A stretch of DNA of 5,168 nucleotides from an uncultured Clostridia bacterium (GTDB taxonomy: Bacteria > Bacillota > Clostridia > UBA1381). The notes beneath the pieces are model-generated. The model had not been told where the DNA came from, searched no databases, and saw nothing but the letters and a program-made list of their open reading frames with translations. A program made the position numbers and the translations under genes. Positions 1-5,168 of the stretch are shown here, piece by piece. The DNA lies in assembly GCA_944391255.1 (NCBI GenBank), contig CALXSW010000255.1, positions 1 through 5,168 of the forward strand. Reading direction: 5' to 3'. The stretch's first letter is position 1. Each line of letters begins with the position of its first letter.

Positions 1-1862
1 AAATTGTATCAGGCTGTCGTTTCTGGGACACGACGAATAACGGTATTTATGTAGTGGAAACCGATAACGGATGCGGTCTGATAAAATATCATGCTCCCGA
101 TAATACAGAACCGAAATGGGATTATGAATATATAGATTTTGAAAATGTCCGCAATTTCACAAAAACAGATGAGGGGTATGTTTTTACAACGCTTGACGAT
201 AAATATATATTTGTCGATAAATACGGCGATGTTACAGATGACGCCGTAAAAATAAGCGGCTCACATATTTTCTACGATGAAACCACAGCGAAAGTATATG
301 ATGACAGCAACAACCTGTTTCTCACCTTTGACACAAATGAAATGGATGCGGCGGAATATGAAAACTATATATGCACATTGAGCCGTGGCGGAGATTCGAG
401 AGTCCTTTCTATATATTCATCAAAGGACGGCAAGCTCATTAATGAGATCAAGTACAGTGATTTTGATTTTACGCAGGGAGATATTCCAATAATAAACAGC
501 AACGGCTATTTTATATTTAGTGACGGCGGCAAATTCGGTATTGCCGATATCATGGGAAATATAACGGTCAAGGCGGAATATGACGATATATCTCACTATG
601 CCGACAGCAAATTCGCCGCTTATAAGGACGGCATATGGAAAATAATTGATGAAACAGGCGGCACGATACAGGAATTTAAATATCCGGGCAGACCGTATAA
701 ACACGCGGGCATGGAGCAGTACACAGTGCTTGACAACGATGAAAGCACCGTGATACTCGATGAAAACGGTAACGCAGTATCAGAGCTGCACGGTATCAGG
801 CTCGGCTCCATACCATGCGAAAACGCCTTGATCGTACATGATAACAGCTCTAATTACCGTATGTCGCTTATTGATTTTGACGGAAACACAATAATACCAT
901 TTTCAGAGCAAAACATAGAATATCTTGGAGATGGCGTTTTCAAAAGGAACGTTTCGAGAAACGGAGAGGTCATAAATATCGATGGAAAAATCCTTGCAGC
1001 CGAATGTTACAATATAACAGCTATGGGAGATAACGGATATATCGGCATAACACAGGATAATTTTAAAGGCTATATAAACTCCGACGGAAAAGCGGTGCTG
1101 ACACTGCCTGACGGATATGAGGTGCAGGGTGAATTCAGCGAAGGTCTCGCTCCTGTTGTCCGTGACACTGTATACAACTTTTACGGCGATACATCATATA
1201 TAAATGAGCAGGGTGAAATAATGCTTCACCCCACGGATAAAACATGGTATAATGGAAACTCGTTTGAAAACGGCATTGCGGAGGTTGGGATAAATCTCGG
1301 CAAAGCTGGACCGCAGGGTAAAAATCTTGTTCGGTGCGTTTTTGATACGCCGTCAGACTGGGCAAAGGCTGATGTTGATACGGCGATAGAAAACGGACTC
1401 GTTCCGCTCTCACAGCAGGAACGCTACAGAAAGAATATCACGCGCGAGGATTTCTGCGAGATAGCATACGAGCTTCCGATCATTCAAAATGCTGTAAAAA
1501 ATGATGATCTGAAAGACGCGTATTTTACAGACACTGAAAACGAAAAGATTTTAAGCATGTGCGGACTTGGGATCATTGAGGGTGTTGGCGATGACAGATT
1601 TGCGCCGGACGCGTTTATAACGCGTGAGGAAGCCGCTGTTATACTCAGCCGTATCTATTCTATCTATAACAGCGATACTGCTCCGTCCGATTTTATATAT
1701 GATGATCATGATAATATATCAGACTGGGCAGCTGAGGCAATATATAAAATACGCTCTGCCGGTATCATGAACGGGGTAAGCGATACGGAATTTTCACCGA
1801 AAAGCAATTACACAACGGAACAGTCTATTGTTACGATACTACGGCTATACAATTTAATATAA
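1..1862 (+). CDS. Cell-surface protein with WG-type beta repeats and three C-terminal SLH domains (5' partial)
   Basis: The frame stays open from the left edge (first full codon at base 3), so the GTG at 54 is probably internal and the N-terminus, including any signal peptide, is missing. Counting from that GTG, residues ~1-430 are a string of short beta-type units of the WG-repeat style (Gly-aromatic/Ile, then D-x-x-G-x-x-I/V), clearest at residues 160-178, 268-290 and 330-350. Residues ~434-473, 489-538 and 549-600 are three SLH repeats with the usual W/D-x-A start, G-(I/L)-(V/M) turn and ITRE-type motif (TRED, TREE, TTEQ). SLH triplets usually bind pyruvylated secondary cell-wall polymer, so the protein is probably exported and displayed on the wall. 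The WG-like part is a likely ligand- or protein-binding surface of unknown target. I do not recognise a named gene. Ile ATA codons are frequent, unlike in pflB, which suggests modest expression. It converges on the pfl operon and shares its terminator. Confidence 0.85.
   Translation, partial: IVSGCRFWDTTNNGIYVVETDNGCGLIKYHAPDNTEPKWDYEYIDFENVRNFTKTDEGYVFTTLDDKYIFVDKYGDVTDDAVKISGSHIFYDETTAKVYDDSNNLFLTFDTNEMDAAEYENYICTLSRGGDSRVLSIYSSKDGKLINEIKYSDFDFTQGDIPIINSNGYFIFSDGGKFGIADIMGNITVKAEYDDISHYADSKFAAYKDGIWKIIDETGGTIQEFKYPGRPYKHAGMEQYTVLDNDESTVILDENGNAVSELHGIRLGSIPCENALIVHDNSSNYRMSLIDFDGNTIIPFSEQNIEYLGDGVFKRNVSRNGEVINIDGKILAAECYNITAMGDNGYIGITQDNFKGYINSDGKAVLTLPDGYEVQGEFSEGLAPVVRDTVYNFYGDTSYINEQGEIMLHPTDKTWYNGNSFENGIAEVGINLGKAGPQGKNLVRCVFDTPSDWAKADVDTAIENGLVPLSQQERYRKNITREDFCEIAYELPIIQNAVKNDDLKDAYFTDTENEKILSMCGLGIIEGVGDDRFAPDAFITREEAAVILSRIYSIYNSDTAPSDFIYDDHDNISDWAAEAIYKIRSAGIMNGVSDTEFSPKSNYTTEQSIVTILRLYNLI
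1353..1853 (+). repeat. Three tandem SLH-domain coding repeats
   Basis: These are the S-layer homology units at the C-terminus of the surface-protein gene: about 1353-1472, 1518-1667 and 1698-1853. Each encodes a helix beginning near W/A-x-x-A, a G-(L/I)-(V/M/I) turn and a second helix opening with the ITRE-like motif. The motifs are TRED (unit 1), TREE (unit 2) and TTEQ (unit 3). They are protein-domain repeats rather than nucleotide repeats. Three copies is the usual number for a wall-anchoring SLH module, which folds as a three-pronged unit. Confidence 0.8.
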
Positions 1863-1907
1863 AAAAATGATGGTGACTCAAGCTCTTTGAGTCGCCATCA
1901 TTTTTTT
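1861..1907. terminator. Bidirectional intrinsic terminator shared by the surface-protein gene and pflA
   Basis: The left arm is 1861-1881, the loop 1882-1886 (GCTCT) and the right arm 1887-1907. All 21 positions pair except one T/G at the T of GGTGAC, which is a G-U wobble in the + strand transcript and a C-A mismatch in the - strand transcript. Seven A's start the left arm and seven T's end the right arm, so both transcripts end in a U-tract after a stem carrying the TGATGGTGACTCAA core. The stop codon of the + gene (1860-1862) and that of pflA (1906-1908) both overlap the tracts. Confidence 0.93.
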
Positions 1908-2661
1908 ATCCATTATACGATTTTGTATCAAGAATAGTTTCCGCTCTTTTTATCTCGTCATATGTCGGCGGTTTTATATCCTCAAGGCTGTATTTCCAGC
2001 CAAGCTTATCCCACTTTACCAAACCTAATGTATGATAAGGCAGGATCTCAAATCTCTTTACAGAGCTTAAACTCTTTACAAACTCGCCAAGCTTTTTAAG
2101 ATCGTTTTCATCATCTGTTATCGTCGGAACAAGGACGTGTCTTATCCACATATCCTTGTTGTTATCCGAAAGATACTTAGCCATCGCGAGAATATTCTCA
2201 TTGCCATGGCCTGTAAGCCACTTATGCTTTTCACTGTCTATATGCTTTATATCAAGAATAAAAAGATCAGTTACAGCCATAAGCTTATCGAATTTTTCAA
2301 GATATTCTTTATCTTCTCTGAACGGATTTCCTGATGTGTCAAGAACCGTGTTCACTCCCTGCTGCTTTGCAAGTCTGAACAGCTCCGTCACAAAATCTAT
2401 CTGCAACAGAGCCTCTCCGCCGCTCACGGTTATCCCGCCCTTATCCTTCCAGTACGTTTTATAGCGAAGGGCAGCTTTGAGCGCCTCCTCCGGAGTTACT
2501 GCATCATCTGACTCCTTGCTCCACGTTTCAGGATTATGGCAGTATCTGCACCGCATATCGCAGCCTTGCAAAAAAATACAATAGCGAACCCCCGGCCCGT
2601 CAACCGAGCCGAAGGTTTCTATTGAGTGAATTCTTCCGATTATTTTATTACATTCTGTCAT
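1906..2661 (-). CDS. pflA: Pyruvate formate-lyase activating enzyme (radical SAM)
   Basis: This 251-residue protein has the usual length and organisation of PFL-activating enzymes. It uses a [4Fe-4S] cluster and S-adenosylmethionine to make a 5'-deoxyadenosyl radical, which abstracts hydrogen from the glycyl-radical site of PflB in the cytoplasm. The cluster motif CDMRCRYC supplies Cys34, Cys38 and Cys41 (C-x3-C-x2-C), followed by HNPETW. Family landmarks are SVDGPGVR (19-26), the SAM-contacting SGGE (80-83), LDTSG (107-111), LDIKH (136-140), LVPTITDDEND (177-187) and LPYHTLG (207-213). The ATG at 2661 lies inside the 3' end of pflB, 14 bases before that gene's stop codon has been fully read. 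No good Shine-Dalgarno precedes it (AGCAAGAACTTGCC), so translation is probably coupled to pflB. The gene ends in the shared terminator. All key residues are present and there is no sign of damage. A glycerol dehydratase-type activase is unlikely, because those normally carry an extra ferredoxin-like cysteine insert that is absent here. Confidence 0.96.
   Translation of the reverse strand: MTECNKIIGRIHSIETFGSVDGPGVRYCIFLQGCDMRCRYCHNPETWSKESDDAVTPEEALKAALRYKTYWKDKGGITVSGGEALLQIDFVTELFRLAKQQGVNTVLDTSGNPFREDKEYLEKFDKLMAVTDLFILDIKHIDSEKHKWLTGHGNENILAMAKYLSDNNKDMWIRHVLVPTITDDENDLKKLGEFVKSLSSVKRFEILPYHTLGLVKWDKLGWKYSLEDIKPPTYDEIKRAETILDTKSYNG
2648..2661 (-). other. pflB/pflA 14-base overlap, likely translational coupling
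   Basis: The pflA ATG (2661-2659) precedes the pflB TAA (2650-2648) in a different frame. The bases just before the ATG lack a G-rich Shine-Dalgarno and can form a small hairpin (GCAA-GAAC-TTGC) abutting the start codon. A ribosome finishing pflB would open this hairpin and could restart on pflA, which would set a low activase-to-enzyme ratio. The overlap is read directly from the sequence; the coupling is inferred. Confidence 0.6.
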
Positions 2662-4903
2662 GGCAAGTTCTTGCTATAACGTCGAGCTGCTGTTCACGAG
2701 TAAGGTCGATGAACTTAACAGCGTAGCCTGAAACTCTGATAGTGAAGTTTGCATATTCTTCCTTTTCAGGATGTTCCATAGCGTCCTTAAGCTTTTCAAC
2801 ACCAAATACGTTTACGTTGAGGTGATGAGCGCCCTGATCGAAGTAACCATCCATAACGTTAACAAGGTTTTCAGCGCGTTCTTCATCGCTGTGACCGAGA
2901 GCGTCAGGGTTAATTGTCTGTGTATTTGAAATACCGTCAAGAGCCCATTCATAAGGCAGCTTAGCAACTGAGTTGAGTGATGCAAGCAAGCCGTTCTTTT
3001 CTGCGCCGTAGCTTGGGTTAGCACCCGGTGAAAGCGGTTCGCCTGATCTTCTTCCGTCTGGCATGTTGCCTGTAGCCTTACCGTATACAACGTTTGATGT
3101 GATAGTAAGGATCGATGTTGTAGGCTCTGAATTTCTGTATGTGTGATGCTTCTTGATCTTCTTAAGGAATGTGCCAAGGAGCCATACAGCTATATCATCA
3201 GCTCTGTCATCATCGTTACCATATCTTGGGAAGTCGCCCTCTGTTACATAATCGATAGCGATTCCGTCCTTTTCATCACGGATAACTCTTACCTTAGCAT
3301 ACTTGATAGCTGAGAGTGAGTCAACAACGTGTGAGAAACCTGCGATACCTGTAGCGAATGTTCTTCTTACATCTGTATCGATAAGCGCCATTTCAGCTGC
3401 TTCATAGAAGTACTTGTCATGCATGTACTGGATAAGGTTCAATGTGTTTACATACAAACCTGCGAGCCAGTCCATCATTACCTCATACTTCTGTATTACT
3501 GTATCATAATCAAGATATTCATCTGTGATACCCTTCAAAGCAGGACCTACCTGCTCTCTTGTCTTAACGTCTACACCGCCGTTTATAGCGTAAAGCAAGC
3601 ACTTAGCAAGGTTAGCTCTTGCGCCGAAGAACTGCATTTCCTTACCTGTCTGTGTAGCTGATACGCAGCAGCAGATCGAGTAATCGTCGCCCCATACCGG
3701 CTTCATTACATCATCGTTCTCGTACTGGATCGAGCTTGTCTTTACTGAGATCTCAGCAGCATACTTCTTGAAGTTTTCAGGAAGCTTTGATGAATACAAT
3801 ACTGTGAGGTTTGGTTCCGGTGAAGGTCCCATGTTGATCAATGTGTTAAGGAAACGATAGTCTGTCTTTGTAACCATTGATCTGCCGTCAACGCCGATAC
3901 CGCCGACTTCAAGTGTTGCCCATACAGGGTCGCCTGAGAACAACTGATCATATTCAGGGATTCTTGCGAACTTGACCATTCTGAGCTTCATAACGAAGTG
4001 GTCGATCAATTCCTGAGCTTCTGCCTCTGTGATCGTGCCGTTTGCAAGGTCTCTTTCCATATAGATATCAAGGAATGTTGAAACTCTGCCGACACTCATT
4101 GCAGCGCCGTTCTGTGTCTTTATAGCTGAAAGATAACCGAAGTAGAGCCACTGAACAGCTTCTCTCGCGTTCTTTGCAGGCTGTGAAATATCGTAGCCAT
4201 AGCTTTCAGCCATCTTCTTCATTCCCTGCAAAGCTCTGATCTGCTCTGAAAGCTCTTCTCTCTGACGGATAACTTCATCTGTCATTGTGCCGTCACCGCA
4301 GTTAGCGAGATCTTCCTTCTTTTCCTCGATAAGGAAATCTATACCATAAAGAGCAACTCTTCTGTAGTCGCCAACGATTCTTCCGCGGCCGTATGTGTCC
4401 GGAAGACCTGTTATGATCTTGTTATGACGAGCCTTTCTCATTTCCGGTGTATATGCGTCAAATACGCCCTGGTTATGAGTCTTTCTCCAATCTGTGAATA
4501 TATCGTGAAGCTCAGGCTTTATATCATAGCCGTGAGTCTTACAAGCCTGTTCAGCTGTCTTGATACCGCCGAATGGCATAAATGCACGCTTAAGCGGCTT
4601 ATCTGTCTGCAAACCAACGATCTTTTCAAGATCCTTCATATCCTCATTGATATATCCAGGCTTGTGAGATGTCAATGTTGCAACGATCTCTGTATCCATA
4701 TCAAGAACGCCGCCCTTAGCGCGCTGTTCCTTCTGGAGCTTCTGGAGCTCGCCCCACAATTTATCTGTTGCTTCAGTCGGACCTGCCAAGAATGAAGCGT
4801 CATCATCATATGGTGTATAGTTCTTCTGAATAAAGTCTCTGACATTTACTTCTTCTTTCCAAAGTCTGCCCGAGAAACCATTCCACTGTTCTTTTTCTGT
4901 CAT
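2648..4903 (-). CDS. pflB: Pyruvate formate-lyase (formate C-acetyltransferase)
   Basis: Converts pyruvate and CoA to acetyl-CoA and formate; a cytoplasmic, oxygen-sensitive glycyl-radical enzyme central to anaerobic fermentation. From the ATG at 4903 it is 751 residues, close to the ~760 of E. coli PFL. The ATG is preferred because AAAGGA lies 10 bases upstream; the frame can be extended to a TTG at 4924 (758 residues), but that would place this Shine-Dalgarno inside the gene. In 751-residue numbering: GRGRI at 172-176 and Trp328 in DPVWAT lie in pyruvate-site segments; the active-site cysteines are Cys412-Cys413, preceded by an extra Cys411 (SICCCVS); Arg429 is in FFGARANLAK; and the radical glycine is Gly726 in RVSGYAV near the C-terminus. 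The PFL domain covers most of the chain and the glycine-radical domain the last ~120 residues. Codons lean to ATC and AGA, fitting high expression. Close fit to true PFL rather than a diol/glycerol dehydratase or choline lyase relative, given the cysteine pair and the adjacent pflA. Confidence 0.97.
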   Translation of the reverse strand: MTEKEQWNGFSGRLWKEEVNVRDFIQKNYTPYDDDASFLAGPTEATDKLWGELQKLQKEQRAKGGVLDMDTEIVATLTSHKPGYINEDMKDLEKIVGLQTDKPLKRAFMPFGGIKTAEQACKTHGYDIKPELHDIFTDWRKTHNQGVFDAYTPEMRKARHNKIITGLPDTYGRGRIVGDYRRVALYGIDFLIEEKKEDLANCGDGTMTDEVIRQREELSEQIRALQGMKKMAESYGYDISQPAKNAREAVQWLYFGYLSAIKTQNGAAMSVGRVSTFLDIYMERDLANGTITEAEAQELIDHFVMKLRMVKFARIPEYDQLFSGDPVWATLEVGGIGVDGRSMVTKTDYRFLNTLINMGPSPEPNLTVLYSSKLPENFKKYAAEISVKTSSIQYENDDVMKPVWGDDYSICCCVSATQTGKEMQFFGARANLAKCLLYAINGGVDVKTREQVGPALKGITDEYLDYDTVIQKYEVMMDWLAGLYVNTLNLIQYMHDKYFYEAAEMALIDTDVRRTFATGIAGFSHVVDSLSAIKYAKVRVIRDEKDGIAIDYVTEGDFPRYGNDDDRADDIAVWLLGTFLKKIKKHHTYRNSEPTTSILTITSNVVYGKATGNMPDGRRSGEPLSPGANPSYGAEKNGLLASLNSVAKLPYEWALDGISNTQTINPDALGHSDEERAENLVNVMDGYFDQGAHHLNVNVFGVEKLKDAMEHPEKEEYANFTIRVSGYAVKFIDLTREQQLDVIARTCHDRM

Positions 4904-4913
4904 TTTTCTTGAT

Positions 4914-4921
4914 TCCTTTCT
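4914..4921 (-). promoter_or_regulatory. Ribosome binding site of pflB (decides the start)
   Basis: On the - strand AGAAAGGA is followed by 10 bases and the ATG at 4903. It lies inside the frame if the upstream TTG at 4924 is used as start, which argues for the ATG. The TTG itself has no purine-rich G-containing stretch at a suitable distance (upstream is TTAAATATACAC). Confidence 0.8.
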
Positions 4922-4933
4922 CAAGTGTATATT

Positions 4934-4954
4934 TAAGCAGCTTTTGGCCGCTTA
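4934..4954 (-). other. GC-containing hairpin ahead of the pflB ribosome binding site
   Basis: This is an eight-pair stem (TAAGCGGC with GCTGCTTA, one G-U) closed by the loop CAAAA. It is the most stable helix in the leader and the only one with several G-C pairs. No T-run follows, so it is not an intrinsic terminator. It leaves the Shine-Dalgarno at 4914-4921 free and may act as a 5' stability element or a structural spacer. Confidence 0.55.
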
Positions 4955-4968
4955 TTACATAACTGCCT

Positions 4969-4981
4969 AATAATGATTATT
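4969..4981. promoter_or_regulatory. Palindrome AATAATGATTATT in the pflB leader (candidate operator)
   Basis: A perfect 13-base palindrome centred on G at 4975, 61 bases (about six helical turns) from the centre of the 5030-5042 palindrome. Over 15 positions it agrees with the Fur-family consensus TGATAATNATTATCA at 11 of 14 defined bases. In RNA the same bases form the 3' arm of the leader's outer stem, so it may act as DNA site, RNA stem or neither. Confidence 0.35.
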
Positions 4982-5029
4982 TGTTGCTTTTGGTAACACA
5001 ATTATTTTCCTTGTTTTTTTAAGAAAATA

Positions 5030-5042
5030 AGTAATCATTACT
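5030..5042. promoter_or_regulatory. Palindrome AGTAATCATTACT at the pflB transcription start (candidate operator)
   Basis: A perfect 13-base palindrome around a central C at 5036, lying about +4 to +16 relative to the predicted start, a usual place for a repressor. Its core TAATNATTA is the same as that of the second palindrome at 4969-4981 and resembles the centre of Fur-family (Fur/PerR/Zur) boxes. The outer bases do not match those consensus boxes. The region is AT-rich, so chance is a real alternative. Confidence 0.35.
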
Positions 5043-5052
5043 AACTATAAAT

Positions 5053-5081
5053 ATAATAACATATCAACGCCGTTTTGTCAA
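5053..5081 (-). promoter_or_regulatory. Strong vegetative (sigma-A type) promoter of pflB-pflA
   Basis: On the - strand the -35 is TTGACA (5081-5076, full consensus), the spacer is 17 bases and the -10 is TATTAT (5058-5053), with TG one base upstream of it (extended -10). A/T-rich runs before the -35 resemble an UP element. Transcription should begin near 5046-5045, giving a leader of about 142 bases. The spacer holds a small odd-centred palindrome, AACGGCGTT (5074-5066), which could be an operator or chance. No clear cre site was found. Confidence 0.88.
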
Positions 5082-5168
5082 GTTTTAAACAAAAATATAG
5101 GGTGTCAATTTTCTACAAAAATAATTGGTTTATGAGTAAATATATAGGGAATTTTCCCATATATGAAA
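5082..5168. other. AT-rich upstream region without a confirmed gene
   Basis: This holds A/T tracts behind the pfl promoter, a second TTGACA on the - strand (5108-5103, no good -10 at 16-18 bases) and an imperfect palindrome around GGGAATTTTCCC (5147-5158) flanked by ATATA runs. On the + strand an ATG at 5132 opens a frame (MSKYIGNFPIYE) that runs out of the window, and another ATG at 5163 has AGGGA 12 bases upstream. Either could begin a divergent gene, but twelve codons are too few to call one. Confidence 0.4.

Larger units (their letters stand above)
4904..5046 (-). promoter_or_regulatory. Structured 5' leader of the pflB-pflA transcript
   Basis: Three inverted repeats can fold in the RNA. 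The outer stem pairs 5032-5044 with 4967-4979 (13 pairs, two of them G-U). Nested in it, TTATTTTC (5030-5023) pairs with GAAAATAA (5009-5002), extendable by two pairs. The third stem, TAAGCGGC/GCTGCTTA with loop CAAAA, is at 4954-4934, about 12 bases before the Shine-Dalgarno. None is followed by a U-tract, so none is an obvious terminator. The first two stems are nearly pure A-U and individually weak. The leader matches no riboswitch class I can recognise. A role in mRNA stability or in control of initiation is possible but inferred. Confidence 0.5.

Noticed and set aside
4731..4750. Tandem direct repeat CTCCAGAAG x2 on the - strand within pflB
   Set aside because: It encodes the ordinary helix ELQKLQK; two short copies explained by the protein sequence.
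2137..4795. Open frames on the + strand opposite pflA and pflB, and on the - strand opposite the surface-protein gene
   Set aside because: They are shadow frames of well-supported genes, with low-complexity or family-less translations and no ribosome binding sites.
4955..4960. Minimal start-stop ORF (ATG TAA) in the leader
   Set aside because: Only a weak AGG precedes it, and such six-base pairs are common by chance; no support for ribosome stalling.
4981..5001. TTGT...ACAA ends resembling a Rex (NADH-sensing repressor) operator
   Set aside because: The ends are 21 bases apart rather than the 18 of the Rex site, and the inner half-sites do not match TTGTTAA/TTAACAA or TTGTGAA/TTCACAA.
4967..5038. 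A 23-codon ATG-initiated ORF on the - strand in the pflB leader (starts MITYFLKK)
   Set aside because: The predicted transcript begins only about 8 bases before its ATG and there is no Shine-Dalgarno. The codons are what AT-rich DNA gives by chance.
4904..5046. ZTP (pfl-motif) riboswitch in the pflB leader
   Set aside because: The conserved G-rich segments of that class are not present; the leader is A/T-rich with only one GC hairpin.
5103..5108. Second TTGACA on the - strand as a tandem promoter
   Set aside because: No acceptable -10 hexamer occurs 16-18 bases downstream (AAACTT or similar).

Overview
The window looks like a chromosomal piece of an anaerobic, low-GC Gram-positive bacterium of the class Clostridia, possibly a Ruminococcus-like gut or rumen fermenter. 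The reasons are the clostridial style of the pyruvate formate-lyase pair, a surface protein that joins WG-type beta repeats to S-layer homology (SLH) repeats, a strong vegetative promoter of the Gram-positive type, and very AT-rich non-coding DNA. The genus is a guess.

Layout. From the left edge to 1862 (+ strand) lies the 3' part of a large cell-surface protein gene; its reading frame is open through the left edge, so the true start is outside the window. At 1861-1907 a long, almost perfect hairpin with an A-tract on one side and a T-tract on the other serves as a shared terminator for the two converging transcription units. It is so compact that both stop codons lie inside it. From 1906 to 4903 (- strand) are pflA (glycyl-radical activating enzyme) and pflB (pyruvate formate-lyase), transcribed pflB then pflA and overlapping by 14 bases. 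From 4904 to about 5046 is a 5' leader with several predicted hairpins, preceded by a near-consensus promoter (TTGACA, 17-base spacer, TATTAT with an extended -10 TG). The last ~85 bases (5082-5168) are AT-rich upstream DNA with an imperfect palindrome and perhaps the start of a divergent gene cut by the right edge.

How the genes work together. PflB converts pyruvate and CoA to acetyl-CoA and formate under anaerobic conditions, using a glycyl radical on Gly726 (751-residue numbering) and a cysteine pair. PflA, a radical-SAM iron-sulfur enzyme, installs that radical. Co-transcription and overlap keep the activator linked to its target. The SLH protein is unrelated in function and only shares the terminator.

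The coding content is ordinary core metabolism plus a surface protein, and I see no sign of an undescribed multi-gene system. The part most worth a second look is the pflB leader: two 13-base perfect palindromes share the core TAATNATTA, which resembles the core of Fur/PerR/Zur boxes, and they can also pair with each other in RNA. The leader also holds a possible short upstream ORF with a Shine-Dalgarno buried in a hairpin.
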